Notes: generated from the letters alone by a model not told the origin. A stretch of 33,544 bases of DNA from UBA3537 sp038106885 (GCA_038106885.1 JAYNFX010000012.1:1-33544); one strand, 5' to 3'; numbered from the stretch's first letter, positions 8,361 through 16,789 are shown. Made by a program: numbers and translations.

Positions 8361-9343
8361 TCTAATTCCAATCTTTGTGCTGAAATTATGAATTCTAAAG
8401 CCAGATCTCTCAAAGATTTATTGTCCTGTGAATAATTCCAAGCTCCATGTCCTTTGCCCACTAAAGGATATAGTTTATAATTAGCTCCCATATTTAAATA
8501 AACTTTGCTTAGTTCTTCTGCTTCACGATAAGGAACAACTCTGTCTCTTGTCCCATGAGCAATAAACAAAGAAGGGTTATTTATACTGTATAAATTTTTG
8601 CTGTAAATTATATTAATTGCGTCAACAGCTTTTTTACTGCCCCAAAAATCTAATATTGTTTTTACCTTAAAATTTGTATTCAAGTTGGTCGTTTCTAAGG
8701 TTGGATCCTGTTCAATTGATAATTCATCTCTATAATCCATATTGTCAGTAATTCCTACAGCAATAGAAGAAACACCACCGGCTGAACCTCCACCAACTGT
8801 TATGTAATTTGTATCTATTCTGAATCGGTTTTTATTTACTACTATCCATCTTAAAGCAGCCTTAGCATCTCTAATGGCTGGGTAAACTGCTTTGTGTTGT
8901 TTTTTATCTGAAGTAGGTGAGTTTAAATCAACATAATTAATCCAATCTATAGGAACACTTCCAAAATCATTTGCTAATCTGTAATTAATTGTAAAAACGA
9001 CCCAGCCACGAGAAGCGAAAAAATTTGATAAATTAATATAATTATTTGAATTCTTGCTCCCACTTCTAAATCCGCCTCCATGGATTAATACTAAAACTGG
9101 TCTGTTTTTAAAATTATTTTCAGGTCTATATACATCTAATTTTAAAGGTTTAACTGTTGGATTATCAAAATCAAATGATTCATGTTTCAATCCATATCCA
9201 TAAATCAAATTCTCTTCAATTTCTACATCATATACAGCTTCATAAGAAACTTTTGGAATTGAATCGTTTTGAATGTATAGTTCAATTCCAAAAGATTGTT
9301 TTGCGAACAGTACAATAAAAAAAACAATAATTTTTCTAAACAC
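8357..9343 (-). CDS. Secreted alpha/beta hydrolase (HSL-type esterase/lipase)
   Basis: A 328-residue alpha/beta hydrolase with a signal peptide (residues 1-19). The oxyanion-hole motif HGGG is at 88-91. The nucleophile is S187 in GGGSAGG, with D267 (GTRDRVV) and H299 (GKGHGAW) as the likely remaining triad. The HGGG plus G-x-S-x-G combination places it with hormone-sensitive-lipase-like esterases or carbohydrate esterases; the substrate is not predictable. It starts with GTG at 9343: an in-frame TAA lies eight codons upstream and no ATG intervenes. It begins 21 bases after the NTF2-like lipoprotein gene on the same strand, so the two probably form an operon. Confidence 0.9.
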   Translation of the reverse strand: MFRKIIVFFIVLFAKQSFGIELYIQNDSIPKVSYEAVYDVEIEENLIYGYGLKHESFDFDNPTVKPLKLDVYRPENNFKNRPVLVLIHGGGFRSGSKNSNNYINLSNFFASRGWVVFTINYRLANDFGSVPIDWINYVDLNSPTSDKKQHKAVYPAIRDAKAALRWIVVNKNRFRIDTNYITVGGGSAGGVSSIAVGITDNMDYRDELSIEQDPTLETTNLNTNFKVKTILDFWGSKKAVDAINIIYSKNLYSINNPSLFIAHGTRDRVVPYREAEELSKVYLNMGANYKLYPLVGKGHGAWNYSQDNKSLRDLALEFIISAQRLELD

Positions 9344-9364
9344 GAAAATGAATTTAAATAGAAC

Positions 9365-9892
9365 TTATTCTATTGATGGATTAGCACGTTCATATACATA
9401 AAACTTCATAATCTTTCCATTTTCTGAATATACATCATATAGTTGAGTAACATCAATCTCAGCTCCATCGACATTCATTTTTACAACTGCGCCTGAAACT
9501 ACCCATTGACCATCTTTTTGTGACTCCATAGCATTTATCTTCATAGGAAATGAGAAAAAAGTTTTCCACTCAGGTGCAGCGTCTTCAAACCACACTTTTA
9601 AAAATGAAATGTGATCATCATTTCCTTGAATAATTTCTCCATGAGGTCCATAAATTTGAATTGTATCAGAGTTCATTTCACTAATTGACTCTAAATCTTG
9701 GTTATTGTGAGCTTTTATATATTCATCCCATAATTCAACAATAGAATTGTCTCCTGAAGATGCAGTGAATGTTTTTTCTGGAGTTAATAAGTATCCAACC
9801 TCGCGATCAACTTCAATAATTTTTTCAACAACTTTTGGTTTACAAGAACTTGAAATAATTAATAGTAAACCCAGGATTAATATTTTTTTCAT
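9365..9892 (-). CDS. NTF2/SnoaL-like lipoprotein
   Basis: A 175-residue predicted lipoprotein. MKKILILGLLLIISSSC ends in a lipobox, with Cys17 as the acylated residue. After a linker, a domain of about 120 residues (VELWDEYIKAHNNQDL, then an acidic helical part and beta strands such as WVVSGAVVKMNVDG and VTQLYDVYSENGKIMKF) resembles SnoaL-like members of the NTF2 superfamily. That fold hosts both enzymes and small-ligand binders, so the function is open. It is probably the first gene of an operon with the esterase downstream. It is divergent from a second lipoprotein of similar size and apparently the same fold at 9996. Confidence 0.75.
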   Translation of the reverse strand: MKKILILGLLLIISSSCKPKVVEKIIEVDREVGYLLTPEKTFTASSGDNSIVELWDEYIKAHNNQDLESISEMNSDTIQIYGPHGEIIQGNDDHISFLKVWFEDAAPEWKTFFSFPMKINAMESQKDGQWVVSGAVVKMNVDGAEIDVTQLYDVYSENGKIMKFYVYERANPSIE

Positions 9893-9995
9893 AATAATAT
9901 TTTTAAGTTAATTAATAAATATATCCTTTTAAATTGTTTTTTAAAAGTTAATTTGTAGTTTTATTATTATTAACAAATACATTTTATTATATACT

Positions 9996-10490
9996 ATGAA
10001 AAAAATTTATTTCTTCTTACCAGTCATCTTACTTTTTACAAATTGTAATAACAATAATTTAGTTGATATTGAAAAAGCGTCTACTGAAGCTGAAGATTTT
10101 ATTGCAAGCCAATTTGATTTTTTCACAAACAGTAGTTTAGAGCAAGCAAAAATGACATTCGCTGATAATGCTATTTTAATTGGTACAGATGCTGCAGAAT
10201 ATTTAACAGGATGGAAGGAAATTGAACCATCTGTAAAAGGTCAATTAATAATTAAAGACCCTGTATTTAGTTCTAGAAATCTTAATATATTTATGAGTGA
10301 CGATGGAAAAATGGCCTCATATACACAAGAATTAGATTTTACTTATTCAATTGATGGTGAGCCTGGGGAAGTAAAAGATGTTAGAAATAGTGGTGTCATT
10401 AAAAAAAATGATAACAATTGGGAGATAATTCAAATTCACTGGTCAATCGGTCTAGAAGGTCAAGCTGTTGAATATGAAGTTATTGAATAA
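9996..10490 (+). CDS. Second NTF2/SnoaL-like lipoprotein
   Basis: A 164-residue predicted lipoprotein whose lipobox ends in Cys17 (LLFTNC), exactly as in its divergent neighbour. The mature part (ASTEAEDFIASQFDFF, TFADNAILIGTDAAEYLTGW, then strands ending NWEIIQIHWSIGLEGQ) reads like the NTF2/SnoaL or DUF4440-type fold, in which the final strand typically holds W-x-I-x-x-x-H-W. The ligand or reaction is unknown. A weak promoter candidate lies upstream: TTTG at 9952-9955 and TACATTTT at 9978-9985, the latter missing the final G of the consensus. The gene ends 55 bases before a strong two-way terminator. Confidence 0.75.
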   Translation: MKKIYFFLPVILLFTNCNNNNLVDIEKASTEAEDFIASQFDFFTNSSLEQAKMTFADNAILIGTDAAEYLTGWKEIEPSVKGQLIIKDPVFSSRNLNIFMSDDGKMASYTQELDFTYSIDGEPGEVKDVRNSGVIKKNDNNWEIIQIHWSIGLEGQAVEYEVIE

Positions 10491-10545
10491 AACCCATACT
10501 CCTTTCTCTAAAATTCTTCAATAATTCTATTATAAGTTAAATAAA

Positions 10546-10573
10546 AAAACCCGCAACATGTGTTGCGGGTTTT
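10546..10573. terminator. Bidirectional intrinsic terminator
   Basis: AAAACCCGCAACA is followed by its complement TGTTGCGGGTTTT, giving a GC-rich hairpin flanked by runs of A on the left and T on the right. On the minus strand it ends in seven U residues and would terminate the tRNA transcript, which ends two bases away. On the plus strand it would end the lipoprotein transcript from 9996. Confidence 0.9.
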
Positions 10574-10574
10574 G

Positions 10575-10658
10575 TACTGAAGACGGGACTTGAACCCGTA
10601 CGGCCTAATGGCCATTGGATTTTAAGTCCAACGTGTCTACCAATTCCACCACTTCAGC
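10575..10658 (-). tRNA. tRNA-Leu, anticodon TAA
   Basis: The minus strand folds as an 84-base class II tRNA. The acceptor stem is GCTGAAG with CTTCAGT (the G1-U72 pair is usual for this leucine isoacceptor) and the discriminator is A. The D-arm contains TGGTAGACA, the anticodon loop CTTAAAA gives TAA, a long variable arm contains TGGCCATTAGGCC, and the T-arm contains GGTTCAAGTCC. CCA is not encoded. It lies 18 bases downstream of tRNA-Gly in the same transcript. Confidence 0.96.
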
Positions 10659-10676
10659 ATTAGACTTTAAAATATG

Positions 10677-10748
10677 AGCGAAAGACGGGATTTGAACCCG
10701 CGACCCTCACCTTGGCAAGGTGATGCTCTACCCCTGAGCTACTTTCGC
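10677..10748 (-). tRNA. tRNA-Gly, anticodon GCC
   Basis: The minus strand gives a 72-base tRNA with acceptor stem GCGAAAG/CTTTCGC, D-arm AGCTCAGGGGTAGAGC, anticodon loop TTGCCAA (GCC) and T-arm GCGGGTTCAAATCCCGT, discriminator U. CCA is not encoded. It is first in a two-tRNA transcript with tRNA-Leu. Confidence 0.97.
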
Positions 10749-10764
10749 AATTTCTAAGAGCATA

Positions 10765-10781
10765 CCTTTACAATGTAAAGG
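10765..10781. other. Perfect 17-base inverted repeat in the tRNA leader
   Basis: CCTTTACA and TGTAAAGG flank a single A (10773). The repeat sits between the predicted tRNA promoter and the 5' end of tRNA-Gly. It may be a processing hairpin in the leader or a protein site; it lacks the U-run on the minus strand expected of a terminator for mutS. Confidence 0.5.
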
Positions 10782-10786
10782 GGTTG

Positions 10787-10816
10787 CAAATTTAATACAT
10801 TTCTTAGAATAGCAAA
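10787..10816 (-). promoter_or_regulatory. Promoter of the tRNA-Gly/tRNA-Leu transcript
   Basis: On the minus strand, TTTG (10816-10813), an 18-base spacer and TAAATTTG (10794-10787) match the Bacteroidota housekeeping consensus at every defined position. The start would be near 10780, about 30 bases before tRNA-Gly. It lies in the gap after mutS, so the tRNAs need not depend on mutS transcription. Confidence 0.7.
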
Positions 10817-10842
10817 GTTTTTTTTATTTTTTGTAACCAAAT

Positions 10843-13440
10843 TTATTTTGACAACTTCCTTTTAATTTCACTCAAAATCATCAATGCCTCAACTGGTGTT
10901 AATCGATCAATATCTGTGTTTAGTATATCTTTTTTTAATTCTTCGAGCAAAGGGTCATCCAAATTAAAAAAACTTAATTGTAGATCTGTATTTAAATCTT
11001 TTACCTTATTTGTCAATTCTTGGCTTGAATGCGATTTTTCAAGTTGTTTTAGTATTTTTTTTGAACGGCTCAGAACAAATTCTGGCATTCCTGCCATTTT
11101 AGCAACATGAATACCAAAACTATGGTGACTACCTCCTTCAACTAATTTTCTCAGGAACAACACCTTATTCTTTAATTCTTTGACTGCTACATTAAAATTC
11201 TTTATTCGTGAAAAAGACACACTCATTTCATTTAATTCATGATAATGTGTAGCAAAAAGAGTCTTGGGACGTACATGATGTTCATGTAAGTATTCACTTA
11301 TTGCCCAAGCTATTGAAATACCATCGTAGGTACTAGTACCGCGGCCAATTTCATCTAGAAGTACTAAGCTTCTGTCTGAAATATTATTTAAAATTAAGGC
11401 TGCTTCATTCATTTCAACCATGAAAGTTGACTCCCCCATAGATATATTATCACTCGCTCCAACTCTAGTAAAAAGCCTATCTATAATACCCATTTTTGCT
11501 TTTGAAGCAGGAACAAAACTGCCAATTTGAGCCAAAAGGACTATAAGTGCAGTTTGTCTTAAAATTGCAGATTTACCAGACATATTTGGCCCGGTAATCA
11601 TAATAATTTGTTGAGTTTCACGGTCTAAGTACAAATCATTTGCAATGTAAGACTCCCCGATTGGCAATTGTTTTTCAATTACAGGGTGTCGCCCGCCCTG
11701 AATTTCCAGAGTGAAAGAATCATTAATTTCTGGTAAGATATATTTGTTTTGTTTAGCCAAACAACCAAAGGCACTTAAACAATCTAGCTGAGCTAATAAA
11801 TTAGAATTAACTTTTACATCATTTATAAATTGATGCATCCATAGAACTAAGCTTGAGAAAATTTCTTGTTCAATTTTTAATATTTGTTCTTGTGCTCCCA
11901 ATATTTTTTGTTCATATTCCTTGAGCTCTTCAGTAATATAACGTTCCGCGTTGACTAATGTTTGTTTACGAATCCAATGATCAGGAACTTTATCTTTATG
12001 AGTGTTCCTTACTTCAATATAATATCCAAATACATTATTTGAAGCGATTTTTAATGAATTAATGCCCGTCACTTCAGACTCACGCTTGAGCATATCATCA
12101 AGATATCTTTTGCCATTTATTGTAATATCTCTAAGTAATAATAAGTTTTCATCTGCTGATGATCTAATTGTATTGCCTTTCAAAATATTTACTGGGGCAT
12201 CCTCATTAAGAGTAAATTTAATTTTATCGCAAAGAGATTTACAATCACTAATCTTAATCCCGAGTTTTACCAAGGCGTCATTACCACTTTCAAGAATTTG
12301 CTCTTTAATTGGTAAAGCTTTTTCTAAAGAATTTTTTAATTGCACAACTTCTCTAGGGTTAACTCTTCCTGTTGCAACTTTTGAAATTAATCTTTCAAGG
12401 TCGCCAATTCCTTTAAGTTTCCTTTGTAAGTTTTCTAGCTTAACTTCATCATTATAAAAATAATTCACAATTTCATGTCGACTTTTAATTGCCTCTAGAG
12501 ATTTTAAGGGAAATGAAAGCCATCTCTTTAAAAGTCTACCCCCCATTGGAGATAGCGTTTTATCAATAATTTGAATTAAGGTTACAGCATTTTGGTTACT
12601 GGAGTGATATAATTCTAAATTGTTAATTGTGAACTTATCCATCCAAACAAAATCATCTTCTTGAATTCGCTCAATTGATGTAATATGCTTGATATTCTTA
12701 TGCTGAGTTTCCTTCAAATAATGTAAAATTGCGCCTGATGCAATTAATCCGTTAGATAATTTATCGACTCCAAATCCTTTTAATGAATTTGTCTGAAAAT
12801 GTTCGCATAGGGATTCACTTGCGTAATTAAGTTGGAAAACCCAATCTTCTAAGTAAAACTCATGAAAATCAGAACCAAAATCTTTACTAAAATTAATTCG
12901 CTTTTGCTTAGAAATTAAAATCTCACTAGGTCTAAAATTTTGAAGTAATTTTGAAATGTAATTAATGTCTCCTTGAGAAGTTAGAAATTCTCCAGTTGAA
13001 ATATCTAAAAAAGAAACACCTATTGAATCACCATAATATACAGAAGCTAAAAAATTATTTGTCTTGGAACTTAAAACCTCGTCGTTTAATGATACTCCAG
13101 GCGTAATTAGTTCCGTGACTCCGCGTTTTACAATCTTCTTAGTTTTTTTTGGATCTTCTAATTGATCACAGATAGCAACTCTTTCTCCAGCTTTAACCAA
13201 TTTAGGCAAGTATGTATTTAATGAGTGGTGTGGAAATCCTGCTAATTCTGTTTCACTTTGGCTGCCAGATCCTCTTTTTGTTAAAATAATATCTAAAATT
13301 TCAGATGCTTTTATCGCATCACTTCCAAATGTCTCATAAAAATCTCCAACTCTAAAAAGCAATAAAGCATCAGGATATTTTGCCTTTATGGCATTATACT
13401 GCTTCATTAATGGAGTTTCCTTTTTTACCTTTTTAGCCAA
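10843..13440 (-). CDS. mutS: DNA mismatch repair protein MutS
   Basis: A complete 865-residue MutS1, which recognises base mismatches and small loops and recruits MutL. The mismatch-wedge motif is GDFYETFG (F34, E36). The connector and lever/clamp regions follow (RLISKVATGRVNPREV, then NVFGYYIEVRN). The ATPase has Walker A GPNMSGKS (617-624), Walker B LVLLDEIGRGTS (D696, E697) and the conserved FATHYHEL. A QLSFF motif at 821-825 matches the sliding-clamp binding consensus, and the tail ends in the usual LTPVEALMILSEIK. The start is TTG at 13440, two codons after an in-frame stop; the next ATG, at residue 12, would trim only the poorly conserved N-terminus. It is divergent from the TrmH-family gene. 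Confidence 0.98.
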   Translation of the reverse strand: MAKKVKKETPLMKQYNAIKAKYPDALLLFRVGDFYETFGSDAIKASEILDIILTKRGSGSQSETELAGFPHHSLNTYLPKLVKAGERVAICDQLEDPKKTKKIVKRGVTELITPGVSLNDEVLSSKTNNFLASVYYGDSIGVSFLDISTGEFLTSQGDINYISKLLQNFRPSEILISKQKRINFSKDFGSDFHEFYLEDWVFQLNYASESLCEHFQTNSLKGFGVDKLSNGLIASGAILHYLKETQHKNIKHITSIERIQEDDFVWMDKFTINNLELYHSSNQNAVTLIQIIDKTLSPMGGRLLKRWLSFPLKSLEAIKSRHEIVNYFYNDEVKLENLQRKLKGIGDLERLISKVATGRVNPREVVQLKNSLEKALPIKEQILESGNDALVKLGIKISDCKSLCDKIKFTLNEDAPVNILKGNTIRSSADENLLLLRDITINGKRYLDDMLKRESEVTGINSLKIASNNVFGYYIEVRNTHKDKVPDHWIRKQTLVNAERYITEELKEYEQKILGAQEQILKIEQEIFSSLVLWMHQFINDVKVNSNLLAQLDCLSAFGCLAKQNKYILPEINDSFTLEIQGGRHPVIEKQLPIGESYIANDLYLDRETQQIIMITGPNMSGKSAILRQTALIVLLAQIGSFVPASKAKMGIIDRLFTRVGASDNISMGESTFMVEMNEAALILNNISDRSLVLLDEIGRGTSTYDGISIAWAISEYLHEHHVRPKTLFATHYHELNEMSVSFSRIKNFNVAVKELKNKVLFLRKLVEGGSHHSFGIHVAKMAGMPEFVLSRSKKILKQLEKSHSSQELTNKVKDLNTDLQLSFFNLDDPLLEELKKDILNTDIDRLTPVEALMILSEIKRKLSK

Positions 13441-13536
13441 TGATTATATTTAAAAATGTAATTTTGCTTGAGAATAATGTTGCTAATGTAATTAATTTTA
13501 GCTTCTTTTAAAACCAACGGCTTTAGAATTAAGATT

Positions 13537-14070
13537 GTGAGGAAAATTAAAAATAATGAGCTAAATAGACTTAGTATTGAAGATTTTAAATCTGCTCAAA
13601 AAACGCCAATTATCATAGTTTTAGACAATGTTAGAAGTCTAAATAATATTGGAAGCATTTTTAGAACTGCTGACGCTTTTCTAATTGATCACATATACTT
13701 ATGTGGAATAACCGCAACTCCTCCTAATAAAGACATTCAAAAAACTGCTTTGGGAAGTACAAATTCTGTAAGCTGGTCATATGAAAAAGACACTTTATCT
13801 GTTGTAAAAAAATTACAATCAAAAAAAATAAAAGTGATTGCGGTTGAACAAGTTGAAAGTTCTGTCATGCTTCAAGAATTTAAAACATTTAAAAATGATG
13901 TATATGCATTAGTTTTTGGGCATGAAGTAAAAGGAGTTTCTCAAGAAGTAGTATCGCAATGTGATGTAGCAATAGAAATACCTCAACATGGCACAAAGCA
14001 CTCATTTAATATTTCTGTTAGCTGCGGAATAGTGTTATGGGAGCTTTTTTCAAAAATAAATTATTCTTGA
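13537..14070 (+). CDS. TrmH/SpoU-family RNA 2'-O-methyltransferase
   Basis: A 177-residue SPOUT methyltransferase carrying the three SpoU motifs: NVRSLNNIGSIFRTADA (31-47), ALVFGHEVKGV (124-134) and IEIPQHGTKHSFNISVSCG (146-164), which form the trefoil-knot S-adenosylmethionine site. It lacks the extra N-terminal substrate-binding domain of the longer TrmH/RlmB enzymes, so the target (tRNA or rRNA ribose) cannot be assigned. The start is GTG at 13537, giving MRKIKNNELNRLS, which fits the family N-terminus as I remember it; no in-frame ATG lies nearby. Its 3' end overlaps the convergent folK-dNK gene by ten bases. Confidence 0.9.
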   Translation: MRKIKNNELNRLSIEDFKSAQKTPIIIVLDNVRSLNNIGSIFRTADAFLIDHIYLCGITATPPNKDIQKTALGSTNSVSWSYEKDTLSVVKKLQSKKIKVIAVEQVESSVMLQEFKTFKNDVYALVFGHEVKGVSQEVVSQCDVAIEIPQHGTKHSFNISVSCGIVLWELFSKINYS

Positions 14071-15188
14071 ATTTGATTTAAAAGCCATAAATAATCTTGG
14101 CGATTTTCTATAAAATTTCTGTCAGAAATGTCAATAATTTTAACTTTTGATGGAGGATTATTTTTTATAAAATCTAAATATCCTAAATGAATTTTATTTA
14201 AATACTTTTCGTTGAGTTTGCTTTCATATTCACGACCTCTTCTTTTTATATTTGATAATAAATTTTCAATGTCTTGATGTAAATATATATACAAATCTGG
14301 TCGTTTTATTTTATTATAAATCAGAAAAAATAATTTTCTATACAACACAAATTCATCTTCAGATAAAGTTATTTTTGAAAAAATTAGAGATTTAAAAACA
14401 TCATAATCAGATATAATAAAATCTTTAAATAAATCAAGTTGTGAAAAATCATCAGAAATTTGCTTAAATCTATCAGCTAAAAATGACATCTCTAAAGCAA
14501 AGGCATAACGCTCTGAATCATTATAAAATTTTGGTAAAAAGGGATTATCTGCAAAACGTTCTAAAATACACTTTGCATTAAAATCTTCAGCCATCATTTT
14601 AGTTAAACTAGTCTTACCTGCTCCAATATTTCCTTCAATTGCAATAAAATTATTAGCGGAAAAGTTAAATGTATTTAAGGGATTTTTTAGTCCAATGTTC
14701 AATTTTGAAATGGTGCTCTCATCATCACATAATTCTAAAAGATTATTAATTGTTTGCTTTAAAACTGGATGAAATAAACTAGGGGCTATGTCAAACATAG
14801 GCTTTAAAACAAAAAGTCGTTTATGTAACCTTGGGTGTGGCACAATTAACATTTGATTATTAATAACTTCATTTTGATAAAAAAGTAAATCAAGATCAAT
14901 TGTTCTTGGATGATATATACCATCATTGTAACGCCTTCGCCCATTATTTTCTTCAATTTCTAATAATTTTGCTAAGACTAGTTCAGCAGACAAAAATGTT
15001 CTTACTTTAATACACAGGTTTATAAAATTATCCCCTTCAAATCCTATTGCTGGATTTTCATAACACGAGGAGATCTTAACTATTGATCCAATTCCGCAGT
15101 GTATCGAGTCAATTGCATTTTGAATATAATACAACCTATCTCCTACATTACTTCCTAATCCTATGTATATTACTTTTCTTGTACTCAT
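14061..15188 (-). CDS. folK: FolK (HPPK) fused to a deoxynucleoside kinase
   Basis: A 375-residue two-domain enzyme. Residues 1-155 are 6-hydroxymethyl-7,8-dihydropterin pyrophosphokinase of folate synthesis, with YIGLGSNVGDR at the start and the metal-binding D98/D100 in PRTIDLDLLFY. Residues 179-375 are a deoxynucleoside kinase of the dCK/dGK/dAK type: P-loop GNIGAGKTS (186-194), ERFADNPFLPKFY, then ISDYDVFKSLIF and a lid-like arginine cluster (KRRGREYE). A short linker (about 156-178) joins them, with no stop or frameshift. I recall that FolK-dNK fusions have been reported in flavobacteria. I start at the ATG at 15188; an upstream TTG (15200) would add four residues. The two reactions do not share a pathway step. 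Confidence 0.93.
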   Translation of the reverse strand: MSTRKVIYIGLGSNVGDRLYYIQNAIDSIHCGIGSIVKISSCYENPAIGFEGDNFINLCIKVRTFLSAELVLAKLLEIEENNGRRRYNDGIYHPRTIDLDLLFYQNEVINNQMLIVPHPRLHKRLFVLKPMFDIAPSLFHPVLKQTINNLLELCDDESTISKLNIGLKNPLNTFNFSANNFIAIEGNIGAGKTSLTKMMAEDFNAKCILERFADNPFLPKFYNDSERYAFALEMSFLADRFKQISDDFSQLDLFKDFIISDYDVFKSLIFSKITLSEDEFVLYRKLFFLIYNKIKRPDLYIYLHQDIENLLSNIKRRGREYESKLNEKYLNKIHLGYLDFIKNNPPSKVKIIDISDRNFIENRQDYLWLLNQIQE

Positions 15189-15251
15189 ATTATCAAGCAA
15201 TTTAAGTAAAAGAAAAATAAATATCTTTACTAAAGTATTTATTAGTAATAA

Positions 15252-15956
15252 ATGACATCAAAAGATTTAATTTTAGCGCGTAGGCTTTACTTAATTTTAG
15301 GATTATTATTTGTGACTTCATTGATAGTCTCAAATCTAATTTTTAAAAAATTTTTTTATTACTACCCGTTTAACTCTTCTTTGTTTGGAGTTAAACTTTT
15401 TGAAATATCAGTTGGAATTTTACCCTATCCAATTACTTTTTTAATTACTGACCTTATAAGCGAAATTTATGGAAAGAAAAAAGCCAATGAGGTTGTATTT
15501 GGAGGAATTATTGCCTCTTTTTTTGCAATGGGTATCATTTATATTTCCAATGTTGTTCCTGCTACTAGTTGGTCTCCTGTTTCTGATGAAATGTTTTCAA
15601 CTGTTTTTGGAAGTACCTCAATCGCTGTGATATCAAGTATGTTAGCTTATTTATTTGCTCAATTTGTTGATATTCAAATTTATCATTTTTGGAAAAGTAT
15701 TACAAAAGGAAAACACCTTTGGCTAAGAAATAATTTTTCAACTTTTTTATCTCAATTCATAGATACAGCAACAGTATTAATACTGCTTTGTTCTTTTGGC
15801 GAAATTCAATGGAGATTATTCACCGGACTACTTATGGCGGGTTTTTTATTTAAGGTAATTATTGCTGCATTAGACACACCAATACTATACATTTTTGTAT
15901 TTTTTATCAGAAAACGTTTTAAATTAGAAATTGATCAAGAGATTGAATTAATTTAA
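15252..15956 (+). CDS. YhhQ-type queuosine precursor transporter
   Basis: A 234-residue integral membrane protein with about six hydrophobic helices and the YhhQ/VUT-family core motif PYPITFLITDLISEIYGKK followed by ANEVVFGG. Family members import 7-cyano-7-deazaguanine or 7-aminomethyl-7-deazaguanine for queuosine modification of tRNA. The conserved polar segment LSQFIDTATVLIL is also present. It is divergent from the folK fusion (63 bases between starts) and overlaps the convergent DUF2797 gene by nine bases. No other queuosine gene is in the window, so the substrate comes from family knowledge. Confidence 0.88.
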   Translation: MTSKDLILARRLYLILGLLFVTSLIVSNLIFKKFFYYYPFNSSLFGVKLFEISVGILPYPITFLITDLISEIYGKKKANEVVFGGIIASFFAMGIIYISNVVPATSWSPVSDEMFSTVFGSTSIAVISSMLAYLFAQFVDIQIYHFWKSITKGKHLWLRNNFSTFLSQFIDTATVLILLCSFGEIQWRLFTGLLMAGFLFKVIIAALDTPILYIFVFFIRKRFKLEIDQEIELI

Positions 15957-16745
15957 AATATCTAGAGCTACAACTAAACCTTCATTACTTCTGATATTAA
16001 AAACCGTATCGTCCTCAAAAATCAAATACTGCCCTTTTATCCCAGATAAAATACCTTCATATTCTTGTGTCTTAATTAAATTTAAGCTTTTTGGAGAAGT
16101 AGGGTGCTTTTGCACTGGAAAATTAATATTAACCTGGGATTGAGTGTTAAGTACATAAGGTTTAAGTTCGTCAGGTATATATTCTTTCAATTTACTTTTC
16201 CAATCTAATAAGTTCTCATTTGGTGTGTTTCCTTTGAGCATCTCTCTCCAATTAGTTTTATCACTTATATAGTTTTTCAATGCAACTTCTGCAAGACCAG
16301 CTAAATATCGGTTTGGAACTTCTAAAATTTCAAGTGCTGTTATAGCACCTTGATCTATCCATCGCGTTGGGACTTGTGTTTTTCTTGTTACTCCAACCTT
16401 TACATTACTTGAATTAGCTAAATAAACTATATGTGGTTGTAATTGAACTCTTTTTTCATATTCTAAATCTCTATCTTCTATCCCCAAATGCGCTTTGCTA
16501 TTTTCAGGACGCATAATCCAATCAGCTGTTTGGGGAGACTCAAAAAAACAGGATTTACAAAAACCTTGTCTATATATGTTGGAGCTAGATTCACAATTTA
16601 AACAATGGAATCCCAAAAATTTAAGTTTTAATTTTTTCTGTATAAGCTGATGAAATTGCAAAAAATCATTTCCAAGAGATAAATAGTAATTTATGGGATC
16701 TGAAAATTCAGATTCCATTTTTGTCAAAACACCTTTGTAAAGCAT
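15948..16745 (-). CDS. DUF2797 protein with four-cysteine zinc motif
   Basis: A 265-residue protein matching DUF2797 by its core VYLANSSNVKVGVTRKTQ followed by PTRWIDQGA (about 107-134). Upstream is a probable zinc ribbon with C48-x2-C51 and C63-x2-C66 (CLNC and CKSC). The core strand pattern resembles the GIY-YIG nuclease fold; that comparison is mine, and no activity is shown. It is probably cytoplasmic. It starts 44 bases from the divergent GH3-family gene. The first ten residues, before a second Met at residue 10, may not be part of the protein. Confidence 0.8.
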   Translation of the reverse strand: MLYKGVLTKMESEFSDPINYYLSLGNDFLQFHQLIQKKLKLKFLGFHCLNCESSSNIYRQGFCKSCFFESPQTADWIMRPENSKAHLGIEDRDLEYEKRVQLQPHIVYLANSSNVKVGVTRKTQVPTRWIDQGAITALEILEVPNRYLAGLAEVALKNYISDKTNWREMLKGNTPNENLLDWKSKLKEYIPDELKPYVLNTQSQVNINFPVQKHPTSPKSLNLIKTQEYEGILSGIKGQYLIFEDDTVFNIRSNEGLVVALDILN

Positions 16746-16789
16746 AAATAAATTTTGTTTATTTAACTAAGTAAATATAGATAATTTTT

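Noticed and set aside
12062..12457. 131-residue plus-strand open frame inside mutS
   Set aside because: Antisense to the conserved MutS lever/clamp region; composition typical of a shadow frame.
14061..15188. Possibility that the FolK-dNK gene is two genes merged by an assembly error
   Set aside because: The frame is continuous, both domains are complete, and the linker has no stop or start typical of a lost gene boundary; I also recall the same fusion in relatives.
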